This document shows positions 1 to 8,845 of a stretch of 64,000 nucleotides of DNA, piece after piece. Made by a program: the position numbers and the translations under genes. Source of the stretch: Pseudomonas floridensis. Lineage in GTDB: Bacteria; Pseudomonadota; Gammaproteobacteria; Pseudomonadales; Pseudomonadaceae. The DNA is taken from contig NZ_MUIO01000002.1 in assembly GCF_002087235.1 (NCBI RefSeq), positions 124,001 through 188,000 of the forward strand, written 5' to 3'. Numbering within the stretch: the stretch's first letter is position 1; every line of letters begins with the position of its first letter. The notes below the pieces were generated by a model. The model ran no database searches. It saw only the letters and a program-made list of their open reading frames with translations, and had not been told where the DNA came from.

Positions 1-95
1 GTGCAGGCTTTCTGGACACCGGCATGCAACTGATCACCAAGCCGTTTGCCTTTGATCACCTGACCTCGAAAGTCCGGGAAATGATCGAAGCCTGA
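1..95 (+). CDS. C-terminal fragment of a receiver (response regulator) protein
   Basis: Only the last 30 codons are inside the window, reading from base 3 to the TGA at 93-95. The fragment contains the receiver-domain switch signature ITKPFAFDHL, in which the Lys-Pro pair corresponds to the conserved K-P of CheY-like domains, followed by a final amphipathic helix and an immediate stop, so the protein ends with the receiver. It faces the receiver gene at 161-538 tail to tail and probably belongs to the same signalling island. Whether an output or kinase domain precedes the receiver cannot be seen. Confidence 0.75.
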   Translation, partial: AGFLDTGMQLITKPFAFDHLTSKVREMIEA

Positions 96-160
96 AACAG
101 CGCCTACAGCTCATGTCCGCGTGTCGCTGCGTCCACAGGACAGCGCTGCGACCTGATCCG

Positions 161-538
161 TCAGGCCAGCAGTTCCTGAATCTGCGATTGCAGGGTTTCC
201 ATAGTGAAAGGCTTGGCCAGAATGGGTGCCTTGGCCGCGATCGGGCTGCCCGAATCGACGATCTCTGCAGGATAACCACTGATGAAGATCACTTTCAGCT
301 CCGGGCGCAACTTGACGGCCGGCTCGGCAATCTGCACACCGGAAATACCGCCAGGCAGGCGATAGTCGGTGATCATCAGGTCAAGGTGTGGCTTGGTGGC
401 CAGAATCTCGAAAGCCTGCTCGCCATTCTCTGCCTGCAGGACGCGGTAGCCCACGCCCGATAGATAGTCGGCCAGCAGCATCAGGATCAGGGGTTCGTCT
501 TCGACGATAAGTACGACGTTTTCTGCATCAGCGCTCAT
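161..538 (-). CDS. Single-domain response regulator (CheY-like)
   Basis: This is a 125-residue stand-alone receiver. It shows the acidic pocket (VEDEP near residue 14), the phosphoacceptor Asp in LMITDYRLPG, the Ser in FISGYP and the Lys in ILAKPF. No output domain follows, so it should act as a phosphate shuttle or by protein contact. An in-frame extension upstream to 589 exists, but the ATG at 536-538 is preceded by a purine-rich AAAGG about 8 bases away and begins right before the receiver fold. It lies about 115 bases downstream of the receiver-kinase at 653-1834 and is likely in the same transcript. Confidence 0.88.
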   Translation of the reverse strand: MSADAENVVLIVEDEPLILMLLADYLSGVGYRVLQAENGEQAFEILATKPHLDLMITDYRLPGGISGVQIAEPAVKLRPELKVIFISGYPAEIVDSGSPIAAKAPILAKPFTMETLQSQIQELLA

Positions 539-652
539 TGAACTGCCTTTGATCTTATAGATAGCTGCCAATACGACCACGGCACTCATCGGAGGTTGCG
601 AGGGAAATACGATAATTCCGTAATGCCATCTGCCTGGGCAGCTGTTGTCTGA

Positions 653-1834
653 TTATTGAGGCAGGCAGACGCGGAAAACCGAGCCTTTACCCTCTTCGCT
701 CTCGACTTCGATGCGTCCGCCATGTGCCATGACGATCTGCTCGGAGATGAACAGCCCCAATCCCAATCCCGCGACCGCGTGGTTGGCGGATACGCGCTCG
801 AACTGCTGAAAGATGCGCTTCTGGTTTTCCGGGGTAATGCCGATGCCCTGGTCCCTGACCTCGACATTCGCCTGACCGCCGTCGCAAAAAACGCGAACCT
901 CAATGGGCTTGCGAGCGCCGTAGCGCAGTGCGTTGGTCAGCAGGTTGGCAATCACCTGCTCGATCCTGAACTCGTCCCACACACCGATGACCGGCTCGTC
1001 CGCCAACAGCGTGATGGTCGAGTTCGCAGCGGCGATCTGCGCGGAAAAGTTTTCCAGCAACTGGGCCACCAGTTCGCTGAGATCGAACGGACTGGGGCGA
1101 ATGGACAGCTTGCCGGTGCGAATCCGCGACACGTCCAGCATGTCTTCGATGAGCCGGATCAGGCTTTGAATCTGGCGTTCGTCGCGTTCGACCATCGCGC
1201 CCAGTTTGTCCAGGGTAAACGCGGCCGCATTGCCCTTGGCCAGATGCAGCTTGCGCAACTGGGTTTCAAGGATCAGGCCGTTGAGCGGCGTGCGCACCTC
1301 GTGGGAGACAATCGACATGAAGTCGTCACGCATGCGTATTGCATGCTCAAGCTCAGCCTGAGTGGATTGCAGGCGTTTGAGCAGCATCTCCTGCTCCTGC
1401 CGACTGCGCTCCAGCTCTTCGACCTGCAGCTTCATTGCCTTGCGCTGGCGAAACAGGTCGACGAACACGTTGACCTTGCTCTTGACCGCGTGAATATCCA
1501 GCGGCTTGTGCAGGAAATCCACCGCGCCGCTTTCATAGCCCTTGAACGCGTAATTGAGCTCGCGACCGGCAGCGCTGACGAACACGATGGGAATGTTCTT
1601 GGTCTTTTCGGTACTGCGCATCAATTCAGCCAGCTCGAAGCCGTTCATGCCGGGCATCTGCACATCGAGAATGGCCAGGGCGAACTCATGCTGCAGCAGA
1701 AGCGACAACGCCTCGTCGGCCGAAAGCGCCTTGAATACCTGGCGATCCTCACGCTTGATCAACGCTTCGAGGGCCAGCAGGTTTTCCGGCAAGTCATCGA
1801 CGATCAGCAGTTTTGCCTGGATTTCACTTAGCAT
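653..1834 (-). CDS. Receiver-histidine kinase (REC-HisKA-HATPase)
   Basis: 393 residues. An N-terminal receiver (about 5-122) carries phosphoacceptor Asp57 in LAILDVQMPG. A short coiled coil (about 130-170) leads to the HisKA H-box SHEVRTPLNG with the phospho-histidine near residue 178. A HATPase_c domain follows with N-box NLLTNALRYG and G-boxes DQGIGI and GLGLGL. There are no membrane segments, so this is a cytosolic kinase whose activity is probably gated by phosphorylation of its own receiver. Its ATG overlaps the end of the CheB gene by 7 bases, showing translational coupling with the cheR-cheB pair. It is a likely relay partner of the large hybrid kinase at 3310-6816. Confidence 0.92.
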   Translation of the reverse strand: MLSEIQAKLLIVDDLPENLLALEALIKREDRQVFKALSADEALSLLLQHEFALAILDVQMPGMNGFELAELMRSTEKTKNIPIVFVSAAGRELNYAFKGYESGAVDFLHKPLDIHAVKSKVNVFVDLFRQRKAMKLQVEELERSRQEQEMLLKRLQSTQAELEHAIRMRDDFMSIVSHEVRTPLNGLILETQLRKLHLAKGNAAAFTLDKLGAMVERDERQIQSLIRLIEDMLDVSRIRTGKLSIRPSPFDLSELVAQLLENFSAQIAAANSTITLLADEPVIGVWDEFRIEQVIANLLTNALRYGARKPIEVRVFCDGGQANVEVRDQGIGITPENQKRIFQQFERVSANHAVAGLGLGLFISEQIVMAHGGRIEVESEEGKGSVFRVCLPQ

Positions 1835-2442
1835 GCGATTCGTTCCAGCTCGACCAGCAATTGGCCAATTTCGTTCAAGGACAGGAGGTAGTCCGGCGAA
1901 TGCAGCGCCAGGGCGGCCCCGGGCATGGTACTCGCCTGAGCCTGCGCAGGATCCTGAATAACCGTAAAACCGCGATACTTTTTGATTTGCAGCAATCCTT
2001 GCGCTCCGTCGTTGTTGGCGCCGGTCAGCAGCACGCCCGCGAGGCGCGCGCCATAAGCGTCAGAGGCCGAGTCGAAGAGGATGTCGATGCTCGGACGGGA
2101 ATGAAACACCCGGTCTTCCTGACTCAGTGACAGACTGAAATCGGATTCGACCGAGAGATGGTAGCTCGCCGGCGCGAAGTACAAGGTACCGGGAACGATG
2201 GTTTCCTTGTCATCAGCTTCTTTCACCGGTATCGCCAGGCGGTTCTGAAACACATGAGCCAACTGGCTGCGACGGTCATCCGGCAGGTGCAGGACCGTCA
2301 GAATCGGCAACCTGAAACCCGGCCGCAGTCCATTGAAAATCTTCAGCAGCGCTTCGACGCCACCGGCTGACGCGCCGACCACGATCGCGTCCACGACCGG
2401 CAGGGCACCGTCCATTGCATGAGGCGAAAACGTAGTCTTCAT
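1828..2442 (-). CDS. CheB-type methylesterase catalytic domain, without receiver
   Basis: 204 residues covering only the CheB esterase/deamidase domain. The nucleophile is in GASAGG, the catalytic His probably in LHLP and the catalytic Asp in LTGANNDG. Classical CheB has an N-terminal receiver that controls the esterase; here it is absent. The ATG at 2440-2442 overlaps the stop of the CheR gene (ATGA), giving a coupled CheR-CheB pair. No methyl-accepting chemotaxis protein is encoded nearby, so the substrate must be something else, possibly the neighbouring hybrid kinase. An upstream in-frame extension to 2550 would overlap cheR and is not credible. Confidence 0.9.
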   Translation of the reverse strand: MKTTFSPHAMDGALPVVDAIVVGASAGGVEALLKIFNGLRPGFRLPILTVLHLPDDRRSQLAHVFQNRLAIPVKEADDKETIVPGTLYFAPASYHLSVESDFSLSLSQEDRVFHSRPSIDILFDSASDAYGARLAGVLLTGANNDGAQGLLQIKKYRGFTVIQDPAQAQASTMPGAALALHSPDYLLSLNEIGQLLVELERIAC

Positions 2443-3260
2443 GACTTGCGGTAGATCCGCTCTGGCTTGACCAGGGTTTCGAATGCGTTGCCGTAAGCCG
2501 AGAATTCCAGGGTCTCCTTGCTGCCCAACGCCAGAAAGCCGCGGTGACAAAGCGAATCGTGGAACAGCCCGAAAGCGCGATCCTGCAATTTTTTATTGAA
2601 GTAAATCAATACGTTACGACATGAAATGAACTGGGTCTCGGAGAATACACTATCCGTGGCCAGACTATGGTCGGCAAAGGTGACGTTTTCACGCAGGGTC
2701 TTGTCGAAAATCGCGTAATCGTAGGCCGAGGTGTAGTACTCGGTGAAATCGCGCAGACCGCCGGACTTGCGGTAATTTTCCGTGTACGCACGCAGATTCT
2801 CCATGGAAAAAATGCCCTGCTTGGCCTTCTCCAGCGAACTGGGATTGATGTCGGTCGCGTAGATGATGGTGCGCTCCAGCAGCCCTTCCTCGCGCAGCAG
2901 AATGGCCATCGAGTACACCTCCTCGCCCGTACTGCAGCCGGCAATCCAGACCTTGATGGACGGATAGGTCCGCAGCAGCGGCACCACCTCCTGACGAATC
3001 GCCAGAAAGTGTGACGGGTCGCGAAACATCTCGCTGACCGGAATCGTGAGGATCTGCAGCAATTGCATGAACGCGGCCGGGTCGTGCAGCACCCGCTCCT
3101 GAAGCGCGGAAATCGTGCTGCAATCGAACTGGCGCAGGGCATGAGCCACGCGGCGCTTGACCGAAGCGCCGGAATAATCGCGAAAGTCGTAACTGTACTT
3201 GAGGTAGATCGCCTCAATGAGCAGCTTCAACTCGATCTCGCCGTTGCGATCAAGATGCAT
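2439..3260 (-). CDS. CheR-type protein-glutamate O-methyltransferase
   Basis: 273 residues. A short helical N-terminal domain precedes the SAM-dependent methyltransferase core. Visible motifs are EMFRDPSHF, the SAM-binding IAGCSTGEEVYS, ATDINP, and SCRNVLIYF near the C-terminus, all typical of CheR. It should transfer methyl groups from SAM to Glu side chains, reversed by the overlapping CheB. The ATG at 3258-3260 is preferred; a TTG two codons upstream is possible and the ribosome-binding site is weak. It begins 49 bases after the hybrid-kinase stop codon, consistent with one operon. Confidence 0.92.
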   Translation of the reverse strand: MHLDRNGEIELKLLIEAIYLKYSYDFRDYSGASVKRRVAHALRQFDCSTISALQERVLHDPAAFMQLLQILTIPVSEMFRDPSHFLAIRQEVVPLLRTYPSIKVWIAGCSTGEEVYSMAILLREEGLLERTIIYATDINPSSLEKAKQGIFSMENLRAYTENYRKSGGLRDFTEYYTSAYDYAIFDKTLRENVTFADHSLATDSVFSETQFISCRNVLIYFNKKLQDRAFGLFHDSLCHRGFLALGSKETLEFSAYGNAFETLVKPERIYRKS

Positions 3261-3309
3261 GGACAAACCCGGAAGTGTTATCGAAGACGCTCGATTTGGC
3301 CGCCTTCAT

Positions 3310-6300
3310 TCAAATACGTTCCATTTTTGGCAGCCACACGCGAATCAGTGAGAACAGACGGTCAAGGTCGATAGGCTTGGCCAGGTAATCGTTGGAGCCC
3401 GCTTGCAGGCAGCGTTCCTGGTCATCCTTCATCGCCTTGGCAGTCACTGCGATGATCGGCAGCTTGCGCCAGCGCGGATCTTTGCGGATTTCGATGGTCG
3501 CTTCATAGCCATCCATCTCCGGCATCATCACGTCCATCAGCACCAGATCGATATCCTCGACCTCATTGAGCCGGGCGATCGCTTCCAGACCGTTGCGGGC
3601 GATTTCGACCACCGCGCCCTTGTGCTCCAGCGCACTGGTCAGGGCAAAAATGTTACGCACGTCGTCGTCCACCACCAGGATCTTGCGCGCCTCGAACACC
3701 TTGTCGCGGCTGCGCGCGGTCTTGAGCATTTTCTGCCGCTCATTGGAGAGCTGGGATTCGACCTTGTGCAGGAACAGTGTCACTTCATCGAGCAGGCGTT
3801 CCGGCGAGCGCGCGCCCTTGATGATGATCGAGCGCGAATACTTCATCAGTTCGGCCTCTTCATCACGGGTCATGTTGCGCCCGGTATAGACGATGACCGG
3901 CGGGAACGAGCAGATTTCCTCGGTGGACATGCGCCGCAGCAACTCGTCACCGAGCATGTCCGGCAACTTGAGGTCGATGATCATGCAGTCATAGATGTTG
4001 TCGCGCAGCAGATCCAGCGCTTCCTGAGCAAAGCCGACGGCGGTGATTTCAATGTCGTCGTCCCCGATCAGGCGGGCGATGCTGTCACGCTGCAAGGCAT
4101 CGTCCTCCACCAGCAGGATGCGCTTGACCTTCTGGGTCAGCTTGGCCTCCAGCTTGGCGAAGACATCTTTGAGTTCCTCACGCGTAGTGGGCTTGACCGC
4201 ATAACCAATCGCGCCCATGTGCAAGGCGGCCTCTTGGCGATCCTCGACGGAGATGACGTGCACCGGGATGTGCCGGGTTGGTGCCAGCTCCTTGAGACGT
4301 TGCAGCACGGTCAGACCCGAATGGTCCGGAAGGCGCATGTCCAGCAGGATCGCATCCGGGGTGAAGCGTGCGGCCAGATTGAAGCCGTCATCGGCGGCGT
4401 GAGCCACGAGGCAGTAATAACCCAGCTCATGGGCCAGATCGAAGAGGATCTGCGCGAACCGCACCTCGTCTTCGATCACCAGAATGCAGCGTTTGTCGAA
4501 CGGCGCCTTTTCGCGATCATCGGCAAACACCGGAATCGCCTCATCCCGCTCGACAAGCGGCGGCAAGGTCGGCGCGCTGATCACGGGCGAAGGCGCCACC
4601 GGCAGCGAAACGGCCGCGGTCCTGCTGGTGCCGGTCAGATCTTCGGCCTGCTCGGTGTACTGCTCTGGCAGCACCAGGGTGAAGATGCTGCCCTGCCCCG
4701 GCGCGCTGGTGACACTGATGGAACCACCAAGCAGCGCCGCCAGATCACGGGAAATCGACAGGCCCAGCCCGGTGCCGCCGTAGCGACGATTGGTGGTGCC
4801 GTCAGCCTGGCGGAACGCTTCGAAGATGCTCTGTTGATGCTCTTCAGCGATACCGATACCCGAGTCGCGTACTGTGAACGCGATGCCGGCACCGGGCTGA
4901 CGCGACACGATCATGCTGACCGCGCCCGACTCGGTGAATTTGATGGCGTTGGACAGGAGATTCTTGAGAATCTGCTCCAGTCGCTGGCGATCGGTGAACA
5001 GCATGGTGGGCGCGCCCGCCTGCATTTCCACGGTGAAATCCAGACGTTTTTCGGCAGCCAGTGGCTGGAACATGACTCGCAAGCCGTCCACCAGACGCGA
5101 CACGCTGCTGTTTTCCGGACGCACTTCGAGCTTGCCGGCTTCGACCTTGGAGATGTCCAGAATGTCGTTGATCAGGTTCAGCAGGTCGTTGCCGGCTGAA
5201 TAGATCGACTCGGCAAACTTGACCTGTTCGGCGGTCAGATTCTCGGTCGGGTTCTCGGCCAGCAACTTGGCCAGAATCAACGAGCTGTTGAGCGGCGTGC
5301 GCAGCTCATGGGACATGTTGGCGAGGAACTCGGACTTGTATTTGCTGGAGCGCTGCAACTCATCGGCCCGCGCCTGCAATTCGACCTGAGCAATATTGAG
5401 CTCTTCATTGTTACGATCCAGCGCGTCACGCTGATCGGCCAGTGCCTGACTTTGCTCGGCCAACTGCTCGTTGGTCTGCTCAAGCTCGGCCTGCTGGGTC
5501 TCCAGATGCGCCTGCGATTCCTTGAGGATCCGCGATTGTTCTTCAAGCTCTTCGTTGGCCGTGCGCAACTCTTCCTGCTGCACCTGCAACTCCTCATTGA
5601 GCTGCTGAGTCTCGGCCAACACTTCCTGCAGACGCTGGCGGTAGCGCGCCGCCTCAATGGAGGTGCCAATGTTGTCGGAGATCAATTCGAGGAACTCGAC
5701 GTCCTGCTCGGTCAGGGCGTGCAGGAATCCCAGTTCGATCACGCCATTGACCTGATCGTCGTTGCTGGTCGGCACTACGATAACGCTGCGTGGCGAGCCC
5801 TCACCCAAGCCGGAGCTGACCTTGAAGTAATCGACCGGCACGTCGTTCAGGCTGATGACCCGATCCTGTCGTGCCGCTTGCCCGACAATGCCTTCATCGC
5901 TGTGAATGGTCTGCTCGCGCTCTTCCTGCTCACGGGAAAACCCGTAAGACGCCACGCGTACCAGCCCGCCATGCTCCTGACGCACATACACGGCGGCCAC
6001 CGACGCGCCCAGGTAGCGAGCCAGGAACTGCAGAATATTGCGACCCAGCATGTTCAGGGTCAGTTGCCCCAGGACCTGCTCGGCCAGTTCGCTCTGACCG
6101 TTACGCAACCACGCGACTTTCTGCAGGCGCTCGGCATTGATGTCCTGCTGCCGCAGGTTCTCGCTGTAGGTATCGGACAAGGACATCAGGTCACGTCGAC
6201 CGATCCAGGCCAGAATGCCGCTGACGATGACCACGAAAATCAGGTACAGCGTCACCGACATGATGGTGCTGCGCGTGACCTCGGCGTTGCGGGTCAGACG

Positions 6301-6816
6301 CAATTGCTGCTCCATCTCGACGGCCTGATCGTACTCAGTGCGGATCTGATCGGTAATACGCTTGCCGCGCCCGGCCTGCACCGGCGTCTGATAGTCGCCA
6401 TTGGCACGCCGCAGATTGATCATGTCCTGCGCAAAGGCATTCCATTCATCCTGCAGGGTCAGCAAGCGACGAAACCGGTCCAGTTGGGTGGGGTTGTCTT
6501 CCACCAGCGCCTTGAGCCCCTGCAACTCGGCCGTCAGCAGCGGCTTGGCGATTTCATACGGGTCGAGGAAATGCTGGTCGCCCGTTAGCAGAAAGCCGCG
6601 CATGCCGGTTTCCATGTCGATGGACAGCTTCATCGAGCGGTTGGTGTTGTTGATGACCCGATCCGTGTGCTCCACCCATTGAATGGCAGACAACAGATAA
6701 CTGATCAGCAAAATGAAGAAAACCGCACTTAATACGCCGACACCCAGCGGCAGACCGACGTTACGCCCCAGCAGTTTGCGAAAGCGTTGTTCATCGACGA
6801 CAGACGTCCGATTCAT
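3310..6816 (-). CDS. Hybrid sensor histidine kinase CHASE3-GAF-HisKA-HATPase-REC-REC-REC
   Basis: 1168 residues. Transmembrane segment 1 spans about 22-44. A periplasmic CHASE3 domain follows (about 47-180, with the METGMRGFLLTG signature), then transmembrane segment 2 (about 186-206) and a GAF domain (about 245-390). A long Glu/Gln-rich coiled coil spans about 390-495. HisKA has His503 in MSHELRTPLN, and HATPase_c has an N-box near 620 plus GTGLGL. Three receivers carry Asp826, Asp948 and Asp1095. It is the presumed input of the island: an envelope signal sensed by CHASE3 and a cytosolic one by GAF feed a multi-step relay. The ATG is preceded by AGGGA. The coiled coil resembles the helical region that CheR/CheB modify in chemoreceptors, which is inference only. 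Confidence 0.95.
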   Translation of the reverse strand: MNRTSVVDEQRFRKLLGRNVGLPLGVGVLSAVFFILLISYLLSAIQWVEHTDRVINNTNRSMKLSIDMETGMRGFLLTGDQHFLDPYEIAKPLLTAELQGLKALVEDNPTQLDRFRRLLTLQDEWNAFAQDMINLRRANGDYQTPVQAGRGKRITDQIRTEYDQAVEMEQQLRLTRNAEVTRSTIMSVTLYLIFVVIVSGILAWIGRRDLMSLSDTYSENLRQQDINAERLQKVAWLRNGQSELAEQVLGQLTLNMLGRNILQFLARYLGASVAAVYVRQEHGGLVRVASYGFSREQEEREQTIHSDEGIVGQAARQDRVISLNDVPVDYFKVSSGLGEGSPRSVIVVPTSNDDQVNGVIELGFLHALTEQDVEFLELISDNIGTSIEAARYRQRLQEVLAETQQLNEELQVQQEELRTANEELEEQSRILKESQAHLETQQAELEQTNEQLAEQSQALADQRDALDRNNEELNIAQVELQARADELQRSSKYKSEFLANMSHELRTPLNSSLILAKLLAENPTENLTAEQVKFAESIYSAGNDLLNLINDILDISKVEAGKLEVRPENSSVSRLVDGLRVMFQPLAAEKRLDFTVEMQAGAPTMLFTDRQRLEQILKNLLSNAIKFTESGAVSMIVSRQPGAGIAFTVRDSGIGIAEEHQQSIFEAFRQADGTTNRRYGGTGLGLSISRDLAALLGGSISVTSAPGQGSIFTLVLPEQYTEQAEDLTGTSRTAAVSLPVAPSPVISAPTLPPLVERDEAIPVFADDREKAPFDKRCILVIEDEVRFAQILFDLAHELGYYCLVAHAADDGFNLAARFTPDAILLDMRLPDHSGLTVLQRLKELAPTRHIPVHVISVEDRQEAALHMGAIGYAVKPTTREELKDVFAKLEAKLTQKVKRILLVEDDALQRDSIARLIGDDDIEITAVGFAQEALDLLRDNIYDCMIIDLKLPDMLGDELLRRMSTEEICSFPPVIVYTGRNMTRDEEAELMKYSRSIIIKGARSPERLLDEVTLFLHKVESQLSNERQKMLKTARSRDKVFEARKILVVDDDVRNIFALTSALEHKGAVVEIARNGLEAIARLNEVEDIDLVLMDVMMPEMDGYEATIEIRKDPRWRKLPIIAVTAKAMKDDQERCLQAGSNDYLAKPIDLDRLFSLIRVWLPKMERI

Positions 6817-7148
6817 GAAAAATCCCTGGCGGTTGGATCAAAACCGTAGAGTTTGCCGTAAAGCCATGAAAAAGACTCTCATTTCTGACTTATAGGATTG
6901 AAATTTCACACATAAATAGGCGATAAGCTCCTGCAGATCTGTCTGTGGAATGCTCGCATCAGGTATTACTATGCTGAACAGGCACGCAACGGCATCGGAT
7001 TGAACTTCTGAGTGCATTTTATTTACTGATACAGGGACTGTATTAAAAGCGGACAGCTCAAGGTCACGAGCCTTGGACTGACCGGCAAAGCGCACGAACC
7101 GCGGCGCCTCTTGCATCACCATTATTTTACGGCTTTAAGGAGTCAACC
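6817..7148. other. Intergenic region between divergent kinase and receiver genes
   Basis: This stretch of about 330 bases separates the leftward hybrid kinase operon from the rightward receiver gene and must hold both promoters. It is visibly more AT-rich than its surroundings. The clearest structure is a 15-bp inverted repeat at 7029-7043, listed separately. An open frame of about 94 codons on the minus strand (6838-7122) has no recognisable domain and no good ribosome-binding site, so I treat it as chance. Confidence 0.5.
7029..7043. promoter_or_regulatory. 15-bp palindrome, possible operator
   Basis: ATACAG-GGA-CTGTAT is a perfect six-base inverted repeat around a 3-base centre, about 105 bases upstream of the receiver gene at 7149 and inside the divergent promoter region. 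It is not a LexA box, which has CTG and CAG in the opposite arrangement. The binding protein is unknown. Confidence 0.35.
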
Positions 7149-7514
7149 ATGCCGGACGCAACCAGCACTATTCTTGTAGTCGAGGATGACACCATAGTGC
7201 GCATGCTGATCGTCGACGTTCTCGAAGAGCTGGAATACAAGGTGCTTGAAGCCGAAGACGCTATGGCGGCGCTGGAAATCCTCAAGGACGACACTGCTCA
7301 TATCGATCTGATGATGACCGACCAGGGTCTGCCAGACCTCAAAGGCACCGAGCTGGCCAAAAAAGCCAGAGAGTTGCGCCCGGAATTGCCCGTGCTGTTC
7401 GCCAGTGGCTATTCGGAAAATATCGAAGTGCCCGCGGGCATGCATTCGATCGGCAAACCGTTCTCCATCGATGACCTGCGCGACAAGGTAAAAAGCGTTC
7501 TTGACCAGCACTGA
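7149..7514 (+). CDS. Single-domain response regulator (CheY-like)
   Basis: 121 residues forming one receiver domain. It has the acidic pair in VVEDDT, the phosphoacceptor Asp in LMMTDQGLPD, the Ser in FASGYS and the Lys in SIGKPF. A clear TAAGGAGT lies just upstream of the ATG. The gene is divergent from the hybrid kinase and overlaps the glycosyltransferase gene downstream by 14 bases. It is a candidate acceptor for phosphoryl groups from the kinase, but it has no output domain, so its effector is probably another protein. Confidence 0.93.
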   Translation: MPDATSTILVVEDDTIVRMLIVDVLEELEYKVLEAEDAMAALEILKDDTAHIDLMMTDQGLPDLKGTELAKKARELRPELPVLFASGYSENIEVPAGMHSIGKPFSIDDLRDKVKSVLDQH

Positions 7515-8838
7515 TCACGTCACACCCTGCCTGCAACACTCAGTCTCCAGCCCTGTCGGCCAGCGTCTGCTGATCATCGGTTACGTATGGCCCGAGCCGC
7601 GTTCCTCGGCGGCCAGCGGGCACGTCATGCAACTGATCCGCTGCTTCCTTGAACACGGCTGGCAGATTACCTTTGCCAGTCCTGCCACCGAAGGCGAGCA
7701 CCGGGCCGACCTGGCTAGCCTGGGCATTGAAGAAGTCCGCATCGAGCTCAATAACAGCAGCTTCGATACGTTCGTCAATACGCTGCAACCGGATGTCGTC
7801 CTGTTCGATCAGTTCATGATCGAGGAGCAATTTGGCTGGCGTGTCGAACAGCAATGTCCGAACGCCCTGCGCGTACTCGAGACCTCGGATCTGCAGAGCC
7901 TGCGCCACGCCCGTCATCAACGGTTGAAAGATCGGTTGAGCGACGATGCGTCCGCCGCACGTGGTAGTTCGTGCCTGTCGGAACTGTCCAGCCCCGAGCT
8001 CTTCCAGCTCATGGCCGGGACCGATCTGGCGCAGCGCGAGGTCGCCTCGTTGTATCGATGCGACCTGAACCTGATGACTTCGGATGTGGAAATCGAGCTG
8101 CTGACTACTGCGTTCGGTCTGCCTGCATCACTGTTGCACTGGTGTCCGCTGATGCCGGATAACATCCCGCAAAGCGCCAGGCCGTTCGAGCAACGAGCGC
8201 ACTTTCTGAGCATCGGCAATTTTCGGCATGCGCCGAACTGGGATGCGGTGCTGTGGATGAAGACGGCCATCTGGCCCTTGATTCGCCAACAGCTTCCCCA
8301 GGCCCAACTGCATGTCTACGGGGCCTATACGCCACCCAAAGCGACAGCCTTGCACAATCCGCCTCAGGGCTTTCATGTGATGAACTGGGCAGAAGATGCC
8401 CTTGAAGTCATGTCCAATGCGCGGGTATGTCTGGCCCCGCTGCGTTTTGGCGCGGGCATCAAGGGCAAACTCATCGATGCGATGCTGTGCGGCACGCCGT
8501 CAGTCACCACATCGATAGGCGCCGAGGCCATGAGCGGCGGACTGCCCTGGCCAGGGCTGATCGAGCACGATGCCGGACTGATTGCCAAGGCCGCGGTGCG
8601 CCTTTATCAGGATCAGGCGCTATGGACGGAGGCACAGACCGCCGGGTGGACAGTGCTCAACGCCCGCTATCGCCATGAACAACACTGCGCCAGCCTGATG
8701 GAACGCATCGAAGCCCTGCGCGATGACCTGCCGAACCATCGCCTGGCAAACTTCACCGGCGCGATGCTGCGGCATCATCACCACAAAAGCACCAAATACA
8801 TGGCGCAGTGGATCGAGGCAAAGAATCGCAAGGTGTGA
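7501..8838 (+). CDS. Glycosyltransferase (GT4-like)
   Basis: 445 residues. The N-terminal half begins with LLIIGYVWPEP and an SAASGHV loop typical of GT-B donor/acceptor folds. The C-terminal half carries the nucleotide-sugar-binding segment FGAGIKGKLIDAMLCGTPSV, as in GT4 family enzymes. The only sensible start is TTG at 7501, inside the receiver gene and preceded by AAGG, so translation is probably coupled to the response regulator. The acceptor is unknown; a surface polysaccharide or protein glycan is plausible. Linkage to a signalling cassette suggests regulated envelope modification (inference). Confidence 0.82.
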   Translation: MTSTDHVTPCLQHSVSSPVGQRLLIIGYVWPEPRSSAASGHVMQLIRCFLEHGWQITFASPATEGEHRADLASLGIEEVRIELNNSSFDTFVNTLQPDVVLFDQFMIEEQFGWRVEQQCPNALRVLETSDLQSLRHARHQRLKDRLSDDASAARGSSCLSELSSPELFQLMAGTDLAQREVASLYRCDLNLMTSDVEIELLTTAFGLPASLLHWCPLMPDNIPQSARPFEQRAHFLSIGNFRHAPNWDAVLWMKTAIWPLIRQQLPQAQLHVYGAYTPPKATALHNPPQGFHVMNWAEDALEVMSNARVCLAPLRFGAGIKGKLIDAMLCGTPSVTTSIGAEAMSGGLPWPGLIEHDAGLIAKAAVRLYQDQALWTEAQTAGWTVLNARYRHEQHCASLMERIEALRDDLPNHRLANFTGAMLRHHHHKSTKYMAQWIEAKNRKV

Positions 8839-8845
8839 GCGAGGG

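Noticed and set aside
3403..5199. 598-codon open frame on the plus strand
   Set aside because: It lies entirely antisense to the hybrid kinase, whose domains are unmistakable; high GC makes long antisense frames common.
7029..7043. LexA (SOS) box
   Set aside because: The arms are ACAG...CTGT, opposite to the CTGT...ACAG order required for LexA.
6838..7122. 94-codon minus-strand frame in the kinase/receiver intergenic region
   Set aside because: No recognisable family, no good ribosome-binding site, in an AT-rich promoter region.
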